This document shows positions 1 through 7,611 of a DNA stretch of 24,195 nt, in pieces (position 1 is the stretch's first letter; every line of letters begins with the position of its first letter). This DNA comes from Oscillospiraceae bacterium (GTDB taxonomy: Bacteria; Bacillota; Clostridia; Oscillospirales; Ruminococcaceae), in contig JAQUTM010000009.1 of assembly GCA_028694405.1 (NCBI GenBank), positions 1-24,195 on the forward strand, written 5' to 3'. Position numbers and translations under genes: made by a program. Below the pieces are notes generated by a model, which saw only the letters and a list, made by a program, of their open reading frames with translations, was not told the DNA's origin and did no database searches.

Positions 1-1
1 G

Positions 2-340
2 CGCATGTTTTATGACATTACACAAGACGACAGCCCCATACACATGGACGCCGCCTATGCCGAAAAGCGCGGCTATCCGGGACGGGTTTGCTACGGTATG
101 CTGCAAGCCAGCTTTTTTTCTACTTTGGCGGGGGTATACCTGCCGGGAGAACACTGCCTGCTGCACAGCGTGGAGAGCAAATTTGTAAAGCCTGTGTTTA
201 TCGGTGATGTACTTACCGTTTCGGGAAAAGTTACCGAGGTAAACACCGATTTTAACGTAATAACCATTAAAGCACAAATTGTAAACCAAAAAGGCGAAAA
301 AGTTTGCCGCGGTGTTATTTCTGCCGGTGTTGCAAAATAG
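2..340 (+). CDS. MaoC-like (R)-specific hydratase, 5' truncated by window edge
   Basis: This is a hot-dog-fold hydratase of the MaoC/PhaJ type. The family adds water to short trans-2-enoyl thioesters (CoA or ACP) to give (R)-3-hydroxyacyl products. The visible part carries the hydratase signature ITQDDSPIHMD, in which the Asp and His of the D-x4-H dyad are kept, followed by GRVCYGML and PVFIGDVL. The reading frame is open to the window edge, and the Met at position 5 sits inside the active-site helix. Family members are usually about 135-150 residues, so roughly 25-30 N-terminal residues probably lie upstream. It is followed 37 bases later by an SDR gene on the same strand, which suggests shared thioester chemistry. 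The exact substrate cannot be read from the sequence. Confidence 0.85.
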   Translation, partial: RMFYDITQDDSPIHMDAAYAEKRGYPGRVCYGMLQASFFSTLAGVYLPGEHCLLHSVESKFVKPVFIGDVLTVSGKVTEVNTDFNVITIKAQIVNQKGEKVCRGVISAGVAK

Positions 341-377
341 ATTTTTTTACTACAATTTGTAATTTTAAGGAGTATTT

Positions 378-1112
378 ATGCAAAAAGTTTATCTTATTAC
401 CGGTGCTTCCAGTGATGTAGGCATCGCTTTTATCCGCCGTGTTTACAAGCAGGGCGATATTGTAATTGCACAGGGTGCAGGTGACATCGGCGCTTTACAA
501 GAGCTTGCAAATGAAAGCCAAGGTGCTATCCATGCATATGATGTAGATTTAACCAGCACCGATGCCCTAGACGCTTTTGTAAAGGACATACAGGCAAATT
601 ATCCTACTCCCACCCACTTTGTACACTTACCTGCGCTGCGCGTTATCAATACCAAATTTAAAAATTTTGACGAGGCGCGCTTTGCTTTGGATATGAATGT
701 ACAGGTTAACAGCGCTGTGCGGCTTTGCAAAACCTTTGTGCCGCAAATGGCAAAAACCAGATACGGCCGTGTTTTGTTTATGCTAACCAGCTACTTGGTA
801 GGCGTCCCCCCAAAAAACACAGCCGCCTATCTTATGGCAAAAAACGCCATTGCCGCTTTGGCTAAAAGCCTAGCCATTGACTACGCCTCCTTTGGGGTAA
901 CTGTAAACTGCGTAATGCCCAGTATGATGGAGACAAAATTTTTGGCCGATACCAGTAATTTAATTGTAGAAGCCAGCGCCGCCGACAACCCCATGAAACG
1001 CAATGCTCGGGTTGAAGATGTTATACCCGCCATGGAATTTTTAATAAGTGATGAGGCAGGCTTTATCACCGGCGTAACCTTGCCTATTACAGGCGGCAGT
1101 GCCATTTTATAA
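378..1112 (+). CDS. SDR-family oxidoreductase (3-oxoacyl reductase-like)
   Basis: A 244-residue classical short-chain dehydrogenase/reductase, probably a cytoplasmic NAD(P)H-dependent ketoreductase. It keeps the catalytic YxxxK (Tyr151, Lys155 in AAYLMAKNA), a plausible catalytic Ser138 in FMLTSYLVG, and the family C-terminus ending FITGVTLPITGGSAIL. Two cofactor-site motifs deviate. The TGxxxGxG loop reads TGASSDVG (Asp13 for Gly), and the usual NNAG is replaced by HLPA (residues 83-86). An AAGGAG ribosome site lies just upstream of the ATG. Its place right after a MaoC-type hydratase fits a pair that makes or reduces a 3-hydroxyacyl/3-oxoacyl thioester, but reduction of a nucleotide-linked sugar is an equal alternative in a glycan locus. 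Confidence 0.85.
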   Translation: MQKVYLITGASSDVGIAFIRRVYKQGDIVIAQGAGDIGALQELANESQGAIHAYDVDLTSTDALDAFVKDIQANYPTPTHFVHLPALRVINTKFKNFDEARFALDMNVQVNSAVRLCKTFVPQMAKTRYGRVLFMLTSYLVGVPPKNTAAYLMAKNAIAALAKSLAIDYASFGVTVNCVMPSMMETKFLADTSNLIVEASAADNPMKRNARVEDVIPAMEFLISDEAGFITGVTLPITGGSAIL

Positions 1113-1169
1113 TTTTAACTTTACCTGTACTTTGCAATATAGATTTTTTACATTGAGAGGAGTTTTACT

Positions 1170-2183
1170 ATGATAACACAGGGAGATTACACATTTCGTT
1201 TAGCAACAGCCGAGGACCAAAATGACATTATCCGCTTTATGGATGAAAACTGGGAGGGTAAGCATCCCCTTATCCATATCCCTGAATTTTTTGAGTTTTA
1301 CTACCGTAATGCAGTTGGCTTAAACTTTGCTTTGGCACAAGATAAAGAGGGTGCGCTGCAAGCTATTTGCGGCTTTGTGCCCGCCAATGTACACTATTCC
1401 TCTATTTGGATTAGCCTGTGGCTTTCCAAAAAAGGCACTACCGGCGCCGGTTTAGAGCTTATGAGCCTGATGGACGACTTAACCAAAGCTACTGTTATCT
1501 GCTGCAACAATATTCGCCCAAATACCATTCCCTTTTATGATATGCTTGGTTTTACAGCCACACGTCTTCCCCATTTTTACAGGCTTGCCAACAAACCCTT
1601 GGCAGAATTTAAAATTGCACGTTTAAAAGAGGTACTTATTAAAGACGTATTTGGCGATGCCCCTCTTACCCTTATTACTGACCCCTATCAAATCGAGAGC
1701 AATTTTACCGTCCCCAAAGACCATGTTCCTTTTAAAGATAATTGGTATATTCAGCGCCGTTATTTTATGTATCCCATGCAGGATAAAATGCAGTACCGCG
1801 TTTACGGCAGCTACGAAAACGGCGCCATTAAAGCATTGGTTGTTTTGCGAGAAGTAGATGTAGAAGGCACAAAGGTTTTGCGTCTTGTAGATTATATTGG
1901 TGACTTTGCCTTTTTTGCACAGCTTGGAAAAGCTTTAGATGCCCTTTTGCAAGAAAGCGGTGCAGAATATATGGATATGTATGTATATGGCTTAGAAGAT
2001 AATATTTTAGAAGCCGCCGGCTTTATTGAGCGTGTAGAGGGTGACATCAACATTATCCCCAATTACCTCACACCTCCTCTGTATGAAAACACAGAATATT
2101 ACTTTTTTACCAACACTACCAAAAACTTTACCATGTTTAAGGCAGACGGTGACCAAGACCGTCCCAATATGATTATAGAATAA
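1170..2183 (+). CDS. Tandem GNAT-like acyltransferase
   Basis: A 337-residue protein whose N-terminal half looks like a GNAT acyl-CoA transferase. It has a pyrophosphate-binding-type loop KKGTTGAGLEL (about residues 87-97) and the family's NTIPFYDMLGF segment (118-128). The C-terminal half repeats the pattern, with beta strands around 209-245 and a second ILEAAGF end (279-285), so a duplicated or two-lobed fold is likely. The second lobe has no clear CoA loop. A GAGAGGAG ribosome site precedes the ATG, 57 bases after the SDR gene. In this setting it could transfer an acyl group to an amino-sugar, but no specific substrate is visible. I do not recognise a named gene. Confidence 0.7.
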   Translation: MITQGDYTFRLATAEDQNDIIRFMDENWEGKHPLIHIPEFFEFYYRNAVGLNFALAQDKEGALQAICGFVPANVHYSSIWISLWLSKKGTTGAGLELMSLMDDLTKATVICCNNIRPNTIPFYDMLGFTATRLPHFYRLANKPLAEFKIARLKEVLIKDVFGDAPLTLITDPYQIESNFTVPKDHVPFKDNWYIQRRYFMYPMQDKMQYRVYGSYENGAIKALVVLREVDVEGTKVLRLVDYIGDFAFFAQLGKALDALLQESGAEYMDMYVYGLEDNILEAAGFIERVEGDINIIPNYLTPPLYENTEYYFFTNTTKNFTMFKADGDQDRPNMIIE

Positions 2184-2203
2184 GTAGCTTCGCCTTTATG
2201 CTT

Positions 2204-2213
2204 TTGTTATAAT
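2204..2213 (+). promoter_or_regulatory. Possible extended -10 promoter for the VanW gene
   Basis: A perfect TATAAT at 2208-2213 is preceded by TG one base earlier (TGtTATAAT, from 2205), the extended -10 form that can work without a good -35. The 17-base-upstream hexamer TAGCTT is poor. Transcription would begin near 2220 and give a leader of about 20 bases. It may only add to read-through from upstream. Confidence 0.4.
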
Positions 2214-2241
2214 TTACGTTTTACTTACTGTGAGGTGTATG

Positions 2242-3096
2242 ATGAAGCAACGCATACTTTTCTGTCAGCTATGCCCTGCCGCTTATCAAGTTTCTGTCTG
2301 GAAATGCCGTATGGTACGCAATCTGCAAAATTTATTTTGCAGCGGCAAATTGGCAAAACAAAAAAGCGACAAACGTCTGCCTGTAGTGGTGTATAAACAT
2401 AATTCTCTTATGCGCCGTAAACTTGGCAATGTTAATCTGGCTTTGCAGGAACATAAAGTCACCAATTTAAACATAGCGGCACCTAAGGTTTGCGGCATCG
2501 TTATACAGCCGGGAGAAATTTTTTCTTTTTGGAAGCTGGTTGGTGCCTGTTCCGCTAAAAAAGGCTATCAAGTAGGCTTGATTATTAAAAACGGTCAAAC
2601 TTCACAAGACATTGGCGGCGGTATGTGCCAGTTTACCAACTTGATACACTGGCTTGTATTACACACACCGTTGGATATTGTTGAACATCACCACCATGAT
2701 ATGTGGGATTTGTTTCCCGACTATGGAAGAACCGTTCCCTTTGGTACCGGCACCTCCATTTTCTATAATTATTTGGATTACCGTTTTCAAAACAATACTG
2801 CGCAGCCCTACCAGCTTTGGGTTTATACAAACGACGTTTATTTATGTGGAGAAATACGCACAACCCTGCCCCTTAACGTTAAATATCATATCAAAGCAGA
2901 GGACGAACGTTTTATCTGCAAAGAAAATGACATTTTTCGAACAGGGAAAATTTTTCGCGAGTGTGTGGATAAAGCCACCGGCACGGTTTTATTTAAAACG
3001 CTTATAAAAACAAATTACGCCAAAGTGATGTACCCTAAAAGCCAAATTACCGCACCTGTTTACCCTGCTGAGAAAACTGTGTTGTCACAATCTTAA
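2242..3096 (+). CDS. VanW-family protein
   Basis: A 284-residue VanW-domain protein. The family is named after an accessory gene of vanB-type vancomycin resistance clusters. It is widespread in Firmicutes surface loci and its biochemical role is unknown. The core is clear: RRKLGNVNLAL, PGEIFSFWKLVG, the hallmark DIGGGMCQFTNLIHW, a His-rich EHHHHD and the closing DYRFQNNT. I chose the ATG at 2242 because GAGGTG at 2232-2237 lies four bases ahead of it. The GTG at 2230 overlaps that site and is unlikely to be used. There is no obvious signal peptide. Nothing nearby is vanHAX-like, so vancomycin resistance should not be inferred. Confidence 0.85.
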   Translation: MKQRILFCQLCPAAYQVSVWKCRMVRNLQNLFCSGKLAKQKSDKRLPVVVYKHNSLMRRKLGNVNLALQEHKVTNLNIAAPKVCGIVIQPGEIFSFWKLVGACSAKKGYQVGLIIKNGQTSQDIGGGMCQFTNLIHWLVLHTPLDIVEHHHHDMWDLFPDYGRTVPFGTGTSIFYNYLDYRFQNNTAQPYQLWVYTNDVYLCGEIRTTLPLNVKYHIKAEDERFICKENDIFRTGKIFRECVDKATGTVLFKTLIKTNYAKVMYPKSQITAPVYPAEKTVLSQS

Positions 3097-3140
3097 ATCA
3101 TCAAACCGTTTTTTAGCTATACATAAATCAAATTATAAAT

Positions 3141-3183
3141 AAAACAGCCTTTCTGGGATACTTTTCCACAGAAAGGCTGTTTT
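3141..3183. terminator. Bidirectional rho-independent terminator
   Basis: A perfect 15-bp inverted repeat (3141-3155 with 3169-3183, core CAGCCTTTCTG) closes a 13-base loop. It is followed by a T run on the plus strand and by TTTTATTTATAATTT on the minus strand. It lies between the convergent VanW and kinase genes and can serve both. Confidence 0.92.
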
Positions 3184-3193
3184 TTGTTGAAAA

Positions 3194-4309
3194 TCAGTTG
3201 CTGTATTTTTTAACTACAGCTTGCATTTCAGTCCATTTTTCTTCCATATCCTGCACCAATTTAAACTGGTTGCGGGCACGGTCTAAGTTTTGGCCGGGAC
3301 GGTGAATTTTAAAGTAGGTGTCACCGTCCAAATAATCTGTCAAAAAGCGAATCCCACATTCCAGGGTCATCAACTTTGCCCCCCAAGGCAAGCAAGCTTT
3401 TTCCATAACAGTAAGCGCTTCCCCTGCTGCCTCCAAATACCCTTTGGTGTAAATTTCATACAGATGCATATCAAAGTGCACTTTACTTAAATCGGCTTCA
3501 TCTTCCAAAGCAGTAGTTGCACCAAAACGGATAGAATCGCCAAAGTCGTTTAAGCATAAACCGGGCATAATGGTATCTAAATCAATAATGCACAAGCCTT
3601 CACCTGTTGCCTCATCAATTAAAATGTTGTTAATTTTGGTGTCGTTGTGGGTAACACGCAAGGGCAGCATGCCCCTCTCTAACAAATCCATTAAATAGGC
3701 ACAGTCCTCTTTGCGTGCACGCACAAAATCAATTTCTGCCTGTACATTGGCGGCGCGGTCTGCCTTGTTTTCCGCCACTGCTTTTTCAAAATTTGCATAG
3801 CGGTTACGGGTGTCATGAAATTTTTCTATAGATTCATGAAGTGTATCCGCCGGGTAATTTTCCAGCAGACGCAAAAAGTTACCAAAGCTTTTTGCAGCAT
3901 TGTAAAAATGCTCGTCTTTTTCCACCTTTTCCAAACAAAGGGTGTTTTCTACAAACAACAAGCACCGCCAAACACCTTGCTCGCTATCGGTAAAACAAGC
4001 GTTACCGCTTTTTGTCTTCATCACAGTTAAGGTTTCTCGCAAAGGGTCTCCGCCATTTTTTATAATTATCTTTTTCAAATACTCGGTTACATTTAAAATA
4101 TTTTCCATCAGCTCATAGGGCTTTTTAAAAATATCGGTATTGATTCGTTGTAAAATGTAACGCTTTGAGTTTCCGTCCGGCTGCTGTACATACACAGCAA
4201 AGGTATCGTTAATGTGGCCGCCGCCGTAGCGGGCTGCCCCTACAATTTCTCCGCCAAAGTCAAATGCCTGCAAAGCCTGCTCCAGCTGAATACCCTGTTC
4301 CAGTTTCAT
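3194..4309 (-). CDS. nahK: N-acetylhexosamine 1-kinase-like phosphotransferase (NahK/LnpB-like)
   Basis: A 371-residue member of the aminoglycoside-phosphotransferase/choline-kinase fold. NahK phosphorylates free GlcNAc or GalNAc at C1 with ATP. The sequence has the glycine loop ARYGGGHINDTF (26-37), the catalytic loop THNDTKINNIL (220-230, His221/Asp223/Asn228) and the metal motif IIDLDTIMPG followed by NDFGDSIRF. Its length is close to Bifidobacterium NahK (about 359). It follows a GH112 phosphorylase by 33 bases, which would supply the free N-acetylhexosamine, so the assignment rests on both motif and context. An AAAGGAAAAG ribosome site precedes the ATG. It is the last gene of the operon, before the terminator at 3141-3183. 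Confidence 0.85.
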   Translation of the reverse strand: MKLEQGIQLEQALQAFDFGGEIVGAARYGGGHINDTFAVYVQQPDGNSKRYILQRINTDIFKKPYELMENILNVTEYLKKIIIKNGGDPLRETLTVMKTKSGNACFTDSEQGVWRCLLFVENTLCLEKVEKDEHFYNAAKSFGNFLRLLENYPADTLHESIEKFHDTRNRYANFEKAVAENKADRAANVQAEIDFVRARKEDCAYLMDLLERGMLPLRVTHNDTKINNILIDEATGEGLCIIDLDTIMPGLCLNDFGDSIRFGATTALEDEADLSKVHFDMHLYEIYTKGYLEAAGEALTVMEKACLPWGAKLMTLECGIRFLTDYLDGDTYFKIHRPGQNLDRARNQFKLVQDMEEKWTEMQAVVKKYSN

Positions 4310-4342
4310 AAAAACTTTTCCTTTCCGCGAGACTGTTGTGTT

Positions 4343-6511
4343 TTATATTTCGTACCAAATAATCTCATTTGCAGCCAAATCCAAGTCAAAGTTGCTGCCA
4401 TCGCCGCGGTATACAGTGGTATGCTGCGGTTGGTATGTGTTGTTAACCACGCAATACTTGCCATTTTTTACATAGGCATGTACTTCTACATTATAGTTGC
4501 TGGAGTACCAGCGGCACAAGTTACTTTCGTCGTTTGTGCTCCACATAATGGCGCGGTACAACAAACGGCTGTTTTCAAAGCTGTAAGGTAAGCCGCCTAT
4601 ATACACGGTATGACCCTTACCAAAGCTGTTAGCCGCAAGCTGTACTTCTTTTTCATGCTGTTTTACTACGGTTGTGCCCTCTAACGCAAAAATATTTTTG
4701 GCAAACTCACCAAAGTTAATTTCCTCTTGGAAGTCCTCTGTAATAAAGTGTTTATGCTCCTGCCAATTATATTTGTCATAGTTCAGGTTAAAGCCGCGCT
4801 CTTTCTCTACGCCCATAACAGTTGCAAGCTGGAAATAATGTCCTTGATGCTGGCAAGCTGTAGGCTCACCTACACCGATAAAACCGCCGCCGTTATAAAT
4901 AAATGCTTTAATGGCAGAAAGAACATCTGCATCTGCCCAGTAAGCCCCGCCGCTGTGGGCTGTGTCGGCATCGCCTACATTGATGATAACATCAATATCC
5001 TGTAAAATTTGAGGGTTGGCTTTTATATCCTCAAAGCTGATAAAACGCACATCAAAGGGAGCACCGCTAAGTGCTTCAATCACACCTGCATAGCTGTAAT
5101 TTTGTTTTTGATAAAGAGCATGGTGCACCATATGGCAACCCCATGCACGCATTTTACCCCAACAGTTTAACACAGCCACTTTTTTTACACAATAGGGCGT
5201 AGTGCCGCGTGCGTTCTCATATAAAAGACGGAACTCATCACAAACACTTTCCACATAGTCAATAAACTCCGGAAACTCCATGGCCAATTTCAGGTATCCG
5301 CCATAGCCAATGCGGTCAATAGGTTTGCGCAAAATAGCACGGCGCGCCGTTACCCAGTTTACCTTTGCCTCTTTTACAGGGTCACCGCCCTCATGGAACG
5401 TATCTGGGAAAAAGTAAGGTAAAAAGCGTCCTTCCGTATACTTTACGCCTTTAATATCGCTAATTAAGCGCAATGTACTTCCGTTGCCTACGCTGCCTAC
5501 TACAGCATCTAAACCGATAGAGGCAAATTCCTCCATAAAGGGCTCGGTACCAATCCAGTGGTCTCCCAAAAACATCATGGCTTCTTTGCCCTCTTGATGA
5601 GTAATGTCAACCATTTCTTTTGCCAGCTTTGCCACCTCTCGGCGCTGAAAAGCTTGGAAATCTCGATATTCCTTGCTTGGAATACGGTACTGGTTGTTCA
5701 TGTAGCCTTGGTCAATAATAAACTCGGGACGAAAACGATAGCCAACCTCTTTTTCAAACTGATCTAAAATATAGGGGCTTACGCTTGCAGTATAACCGTA
5801 CCAGTCCACAAATTTCTCTCTTGCAAGCTCATCAAAAATCAAAGTAAATTGATGGAAAAATGTTGTATAGCGAATTACATCTACATGGGGGTTTTCACGA
5901 CAAAACTTGCGTAAACGCTCCATGCTGTAGGCACGGGTTTTTGGCTGGCGCACATCAAAGGTCATTTGATGCTCTACATCTTTCCAATCGTTAACAACGG
6001 CATTATACATATGTACGGGGTCCCATACAATATAGGCCAAAAAGCTTACGGTATAATCGTGAAAGGGAACGGTGTTTTTAATGGTAACATCTCCGCTCTC
6101 CTCGCTGTAGCTCCACTGTGTGGTAGGTACCACCTCGCCTGTAGTGCGGTCTATTACTTCCCACCAGCGTGTAATGTCATCATGGCTGTTTACCTTTAAC
6201 ATATCCGGATACAGCCCTGTCATCAAATGAATGGACAAACTGTCTTGCGTAGCTGTATAAAAATTGCTCATGATATACATTTGCTGAATTTCATCGGGGT
6301 TTTGTCTTGCCCATTCGTTGTCTTTACGGGTAGTGTAATAGGTTTTGTACACCTTAGCATTTACATTTCTCAATTCCTGTGGAAAGTCTGTTCCGTCACA
6401 ATCGCGTAAAGCATCTGCCCCCCAGCGTTTCATCAGCTCCAGTGTCTCGGGCACTACATCTATATCCGTAGGCACCGTTACGCGCCCGGTAGTTTTTACA
6501 TTTTCACTCAT
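4343..6511 (-). CDS. lnpA: 1,3-beta-galactosyl-N-acetylhexosamine phosphorylase (GH112)
   Basis: A 722-residue GH112 enzyme, full length for the family. It splits galacto-N-biose or lacto-N-biose with phosphate into galactose 1-phosphate and GalNAc or GlcNAc in the cytoplasm. The N-terminal family block is clear (RVTVPTDIDVV, RWGADALRDCDGTDFP, TTRKDNEWA), followed by a (beta/alpha)8 barrel with FLGDHWIGTEP. Asp317 there is the likely general acid, matching Asp313 of the Bifidobacterium enzyme by position. With the same offset, Pro165-Val166 match the Pro161-Val162 pair near the acetamido sugar. A Rossmann-like middle domain starts near VKKVAVLNCWG, and a small beta domain ends the protein. 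The start has a GCGAGGAAT ribosome site, 16 bases after the small membrane gene. Some GH112 enzymes act on Gal-beta-1,4-rhamnose, but the adjacent NahK-like kinase argues for a HexNAc substrate. Confidence 0.93.
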   Translation of the reverse strand: MSENVKTTGRVTVPTDIDVVPETLELMKRWGADALRDCDGTDFPQELRNVNAKVYKTYYTTRKDNEWARQNPDEIQQMYIMSNFYTATQDSLSIHLMTGLYPDMLKVNSHDDITRWWEVIDRTTGEVVPTTQWSYSEESGDVTIKNTVPFHDYTVSFLAYIVWDPVHMYNAVVNDWKDVEHQMTFDVRQPKTRAYSMERLRKFCRENPHVDVIRYTTFFHQFTLIFDELAREKFVDWYGYTASVSPYILDQFEKEVGYRFRPEFIIDQGYMNNQYRIPSKEYRDFQAFQRREVAKLAKEMVDITHQEGKEAMMFLGDHWIGTEPFMEEFASIGLDAVVGSVGNGSTLRLISDIKGVKYTEGRFLPYFFPDTFHEGGDPVKEAKVNWVTARRAILRKPIDRIGYGGYLKLAMEFPEFIDYVESVCDEFRLLYENARGTTPYCVKKVAVLNCWGKMRAWGCHMVHHALYQKQNYSYAGVIEALSGAPFDVRFISFEDIKANPQILQDIDVIINVGDADTAHSGGAYWADADVLSAIKAFIYNGGGFIGVGEPTACQHQGHYFQLATVMGVEKERGFNLNYDKYNWQEHKHFITEDFQEEINFGEFAKNIFALEGTTVVKQHEKEVQLAANSFGKGHTVYIGGLPYSFENSRLLYRAIMWSTNDESNLCRWYSSNYNVEVHAYVKNGKYCVVNNTYQPQHTTVYRGDGSNFDLDLAANEIIWYEI

Positions 6512-6527
6512 GTCTATATTCCTCGCT

Positions 6528-6707
6528 TTATTTATGCTGCCTGTTGTAGATAAACAACAATCCCAAAATACCGGCTAACCCGGCTACCATCTGTATTACA
6601 CCCATATAGCCAATATTTTTTTGCCCTATTACAATAAGACCTACAAACCCTGCTAAAAGAATAATCTCTAATAAAACAACAACTTTTTTAATAATATGAT
6701 GTTCCAT
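6528..6707 (-). CDS. Small two-helix membrane protein (59 aa) in the GH112 operon
   Basis: Reading the minus strand from ATG at 6707 gives a 59-residue protein that begins MEHHIIKKVVVLLEIILLAG and ends LLFIYNRQHK. It has two hydrophobic stretches (about 9-27 and 36-54) separated by a short GQKNIGYMG turn, with positive residues at both ends. This is a helical hairpin in the membrane. Its AGGTG ribosome site overlaps the stop codon of the permease gene, and its stop is 16 bases before the GH112 start, so it is translationally tied into the operon. I do not know its function. An accessory or small subunit of the sugar ABC permease is a reasonable guess. Comparison with the small DUF6903-type proteins is a test to make, not a result. 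Confidence 0.8.
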   Translation of the reverse strand: MEHHIIKKVVVLLEIILLAGFVGLIVIGQKNIGYMGVIQMVAGLAGILGLLFIYNRQHK

Positions 6708-6714
6708 TTTGCAC

Positions 6715-7599
6715 CTAACCTTTCAAACCGCCAAGCGTCATACCTTGTGTTAGCTTTTTCTGTACGCAAATGTACAAAATTAAGGTGGGCAGCATTACCA
6801 ATACCAAGCCGGCATACATCTGGCCATACTGTGCAGCAGCATTTTGCGCTTTCATCAAGTTCATTAAACCAACAGGCAGCGTTTTACCGCCTTTGGGGTC
6901 TGCAAGCAAGGTCATGGCTATAATGTACTCGTTCCAGAAAGATAAAAAGTTAAACAAAATTACCGTAATAATGCTGGGCTTTGCCATTGGAAAAATAACC
7001 TTTATCATAGTTTTACCGTAGCCGGCACCGTCAATATAAGCGGCTTCTTCGTAAGCTTTGGGCAAAGTTGCAAAATAACCCGATAGCAAATAAATGGTAA
7101 ATGGCAAAGCAGTAGCGGCATAAACTACAGCCAAAACAAAAATATTGTTTAAAAAGATACCGGATAGCCCTAAGCTTTTTAGCAGCTTATCGCCATCTAC
7201 AAACATCAAGAAAATAGGCACAACAATGTAGTTTACATTGATAAATAGCCCGCCCATAAACAGAATGTTAATAAATTTGCGGCTTTTAAACTTAAAGCGG
7301 CTTAATACATAGGCTGCCGGCAGAGCCACTACAAGCAAAAGGCCCAGAGCAAGCGCTGTGGTAATTACGCTGTTTAGCATGTACTCGCCCATGCGCGCTT
7401 TTCCCCATGCGTCTACAAAGTTTTGAAAATAAAAGCCCTGAGGTAAAGTCCAAGGACTGCCGTAAAATTCACTGTTTTGCTTAATGGAAGCCATAAATAC
7501 CCAGGCAACGGGTACAACTATAGTAATTGCAAGCGTAATAAGCGCAACATACACAAATACTTTAAACAGAATTTCCGAGGAATCTCTCTTCTTTTTCAT
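6715..7599 (-). CDS. Carbohydrate ABC transporter permease (MalG type)
   Basis: A 294-residue inner-membrane permease of the CUT1 sugar ABC family with six predicted helices. It carries the EAA loop that docks the ATPase (EEAAYIDGAGYGKTMIKVI, about residues 185-203) and the usual MalG end (QKKLTQGMTLGGLKG). The start has an AGGAGGAG site that overlaps the stop of the partner permease gene, 12 bases away. It should form a heterodimer with that protein to import galacto-N-biose/lacto-N-biose or a related oligosaccharide. No ATPase gene is present in the operon, so a shared MsmK-type ATPase encoded elsewhere is likely. Confidence 0.94.
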   Translation of the reverse strand: MKKKRDSSEILFKVFVYVALITLAITIVVPVAWVFMASIKQNSEFYGSPWTLPQGFYFQNFVDAWGKARMGEYMLNSVITTALALGLLLVVALPAAYVLSRFKFKSRKFINILFMGGLFINVNYIVVPIFLMFVDGDKLLKSLGLSGIFLNNIFVLAVVYAATALPFTIYLLSGYFATLPKAYEEAAYIDGAGYGKTMIKVIFPMAKPSIITVILFNFLSFWNEYIIAMTLLADPKGGKTLPVGLMNLMKAQNAAAQYGQMYAGLVLVMLPTLILYICVQKKLTQGMTLGGLKG

Positions 7600-7611
7600 T
7601 TTTATCTCCTC

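Noticed and set aside
341..377. Shared AGATTTTTT-AC stretch also seen at 1140-1151, as a possible intergenic repeat
   Set aside because: It is a short, T-rich match of about ten bases, expected by chance in such gaps.
2633..3007. Alternative-frame ORFs within the VanW gene
   Set aside because: The VanW frame carries the family motifs throughout. The others have no start signal and unnatural composition.
2242..3096. Vancomycin resistance gene
   Set aside because: VanW homologues are common without resistance, and no vanH, vanA/B, vanX or two-component genes are present.
4343..6511. Several long ORFs on the plus strand opposite the GH112 gene
   Set aside because: They are antisense shadows of a clear full-length enzyme, lack ribosome sites and have no domain pattern.
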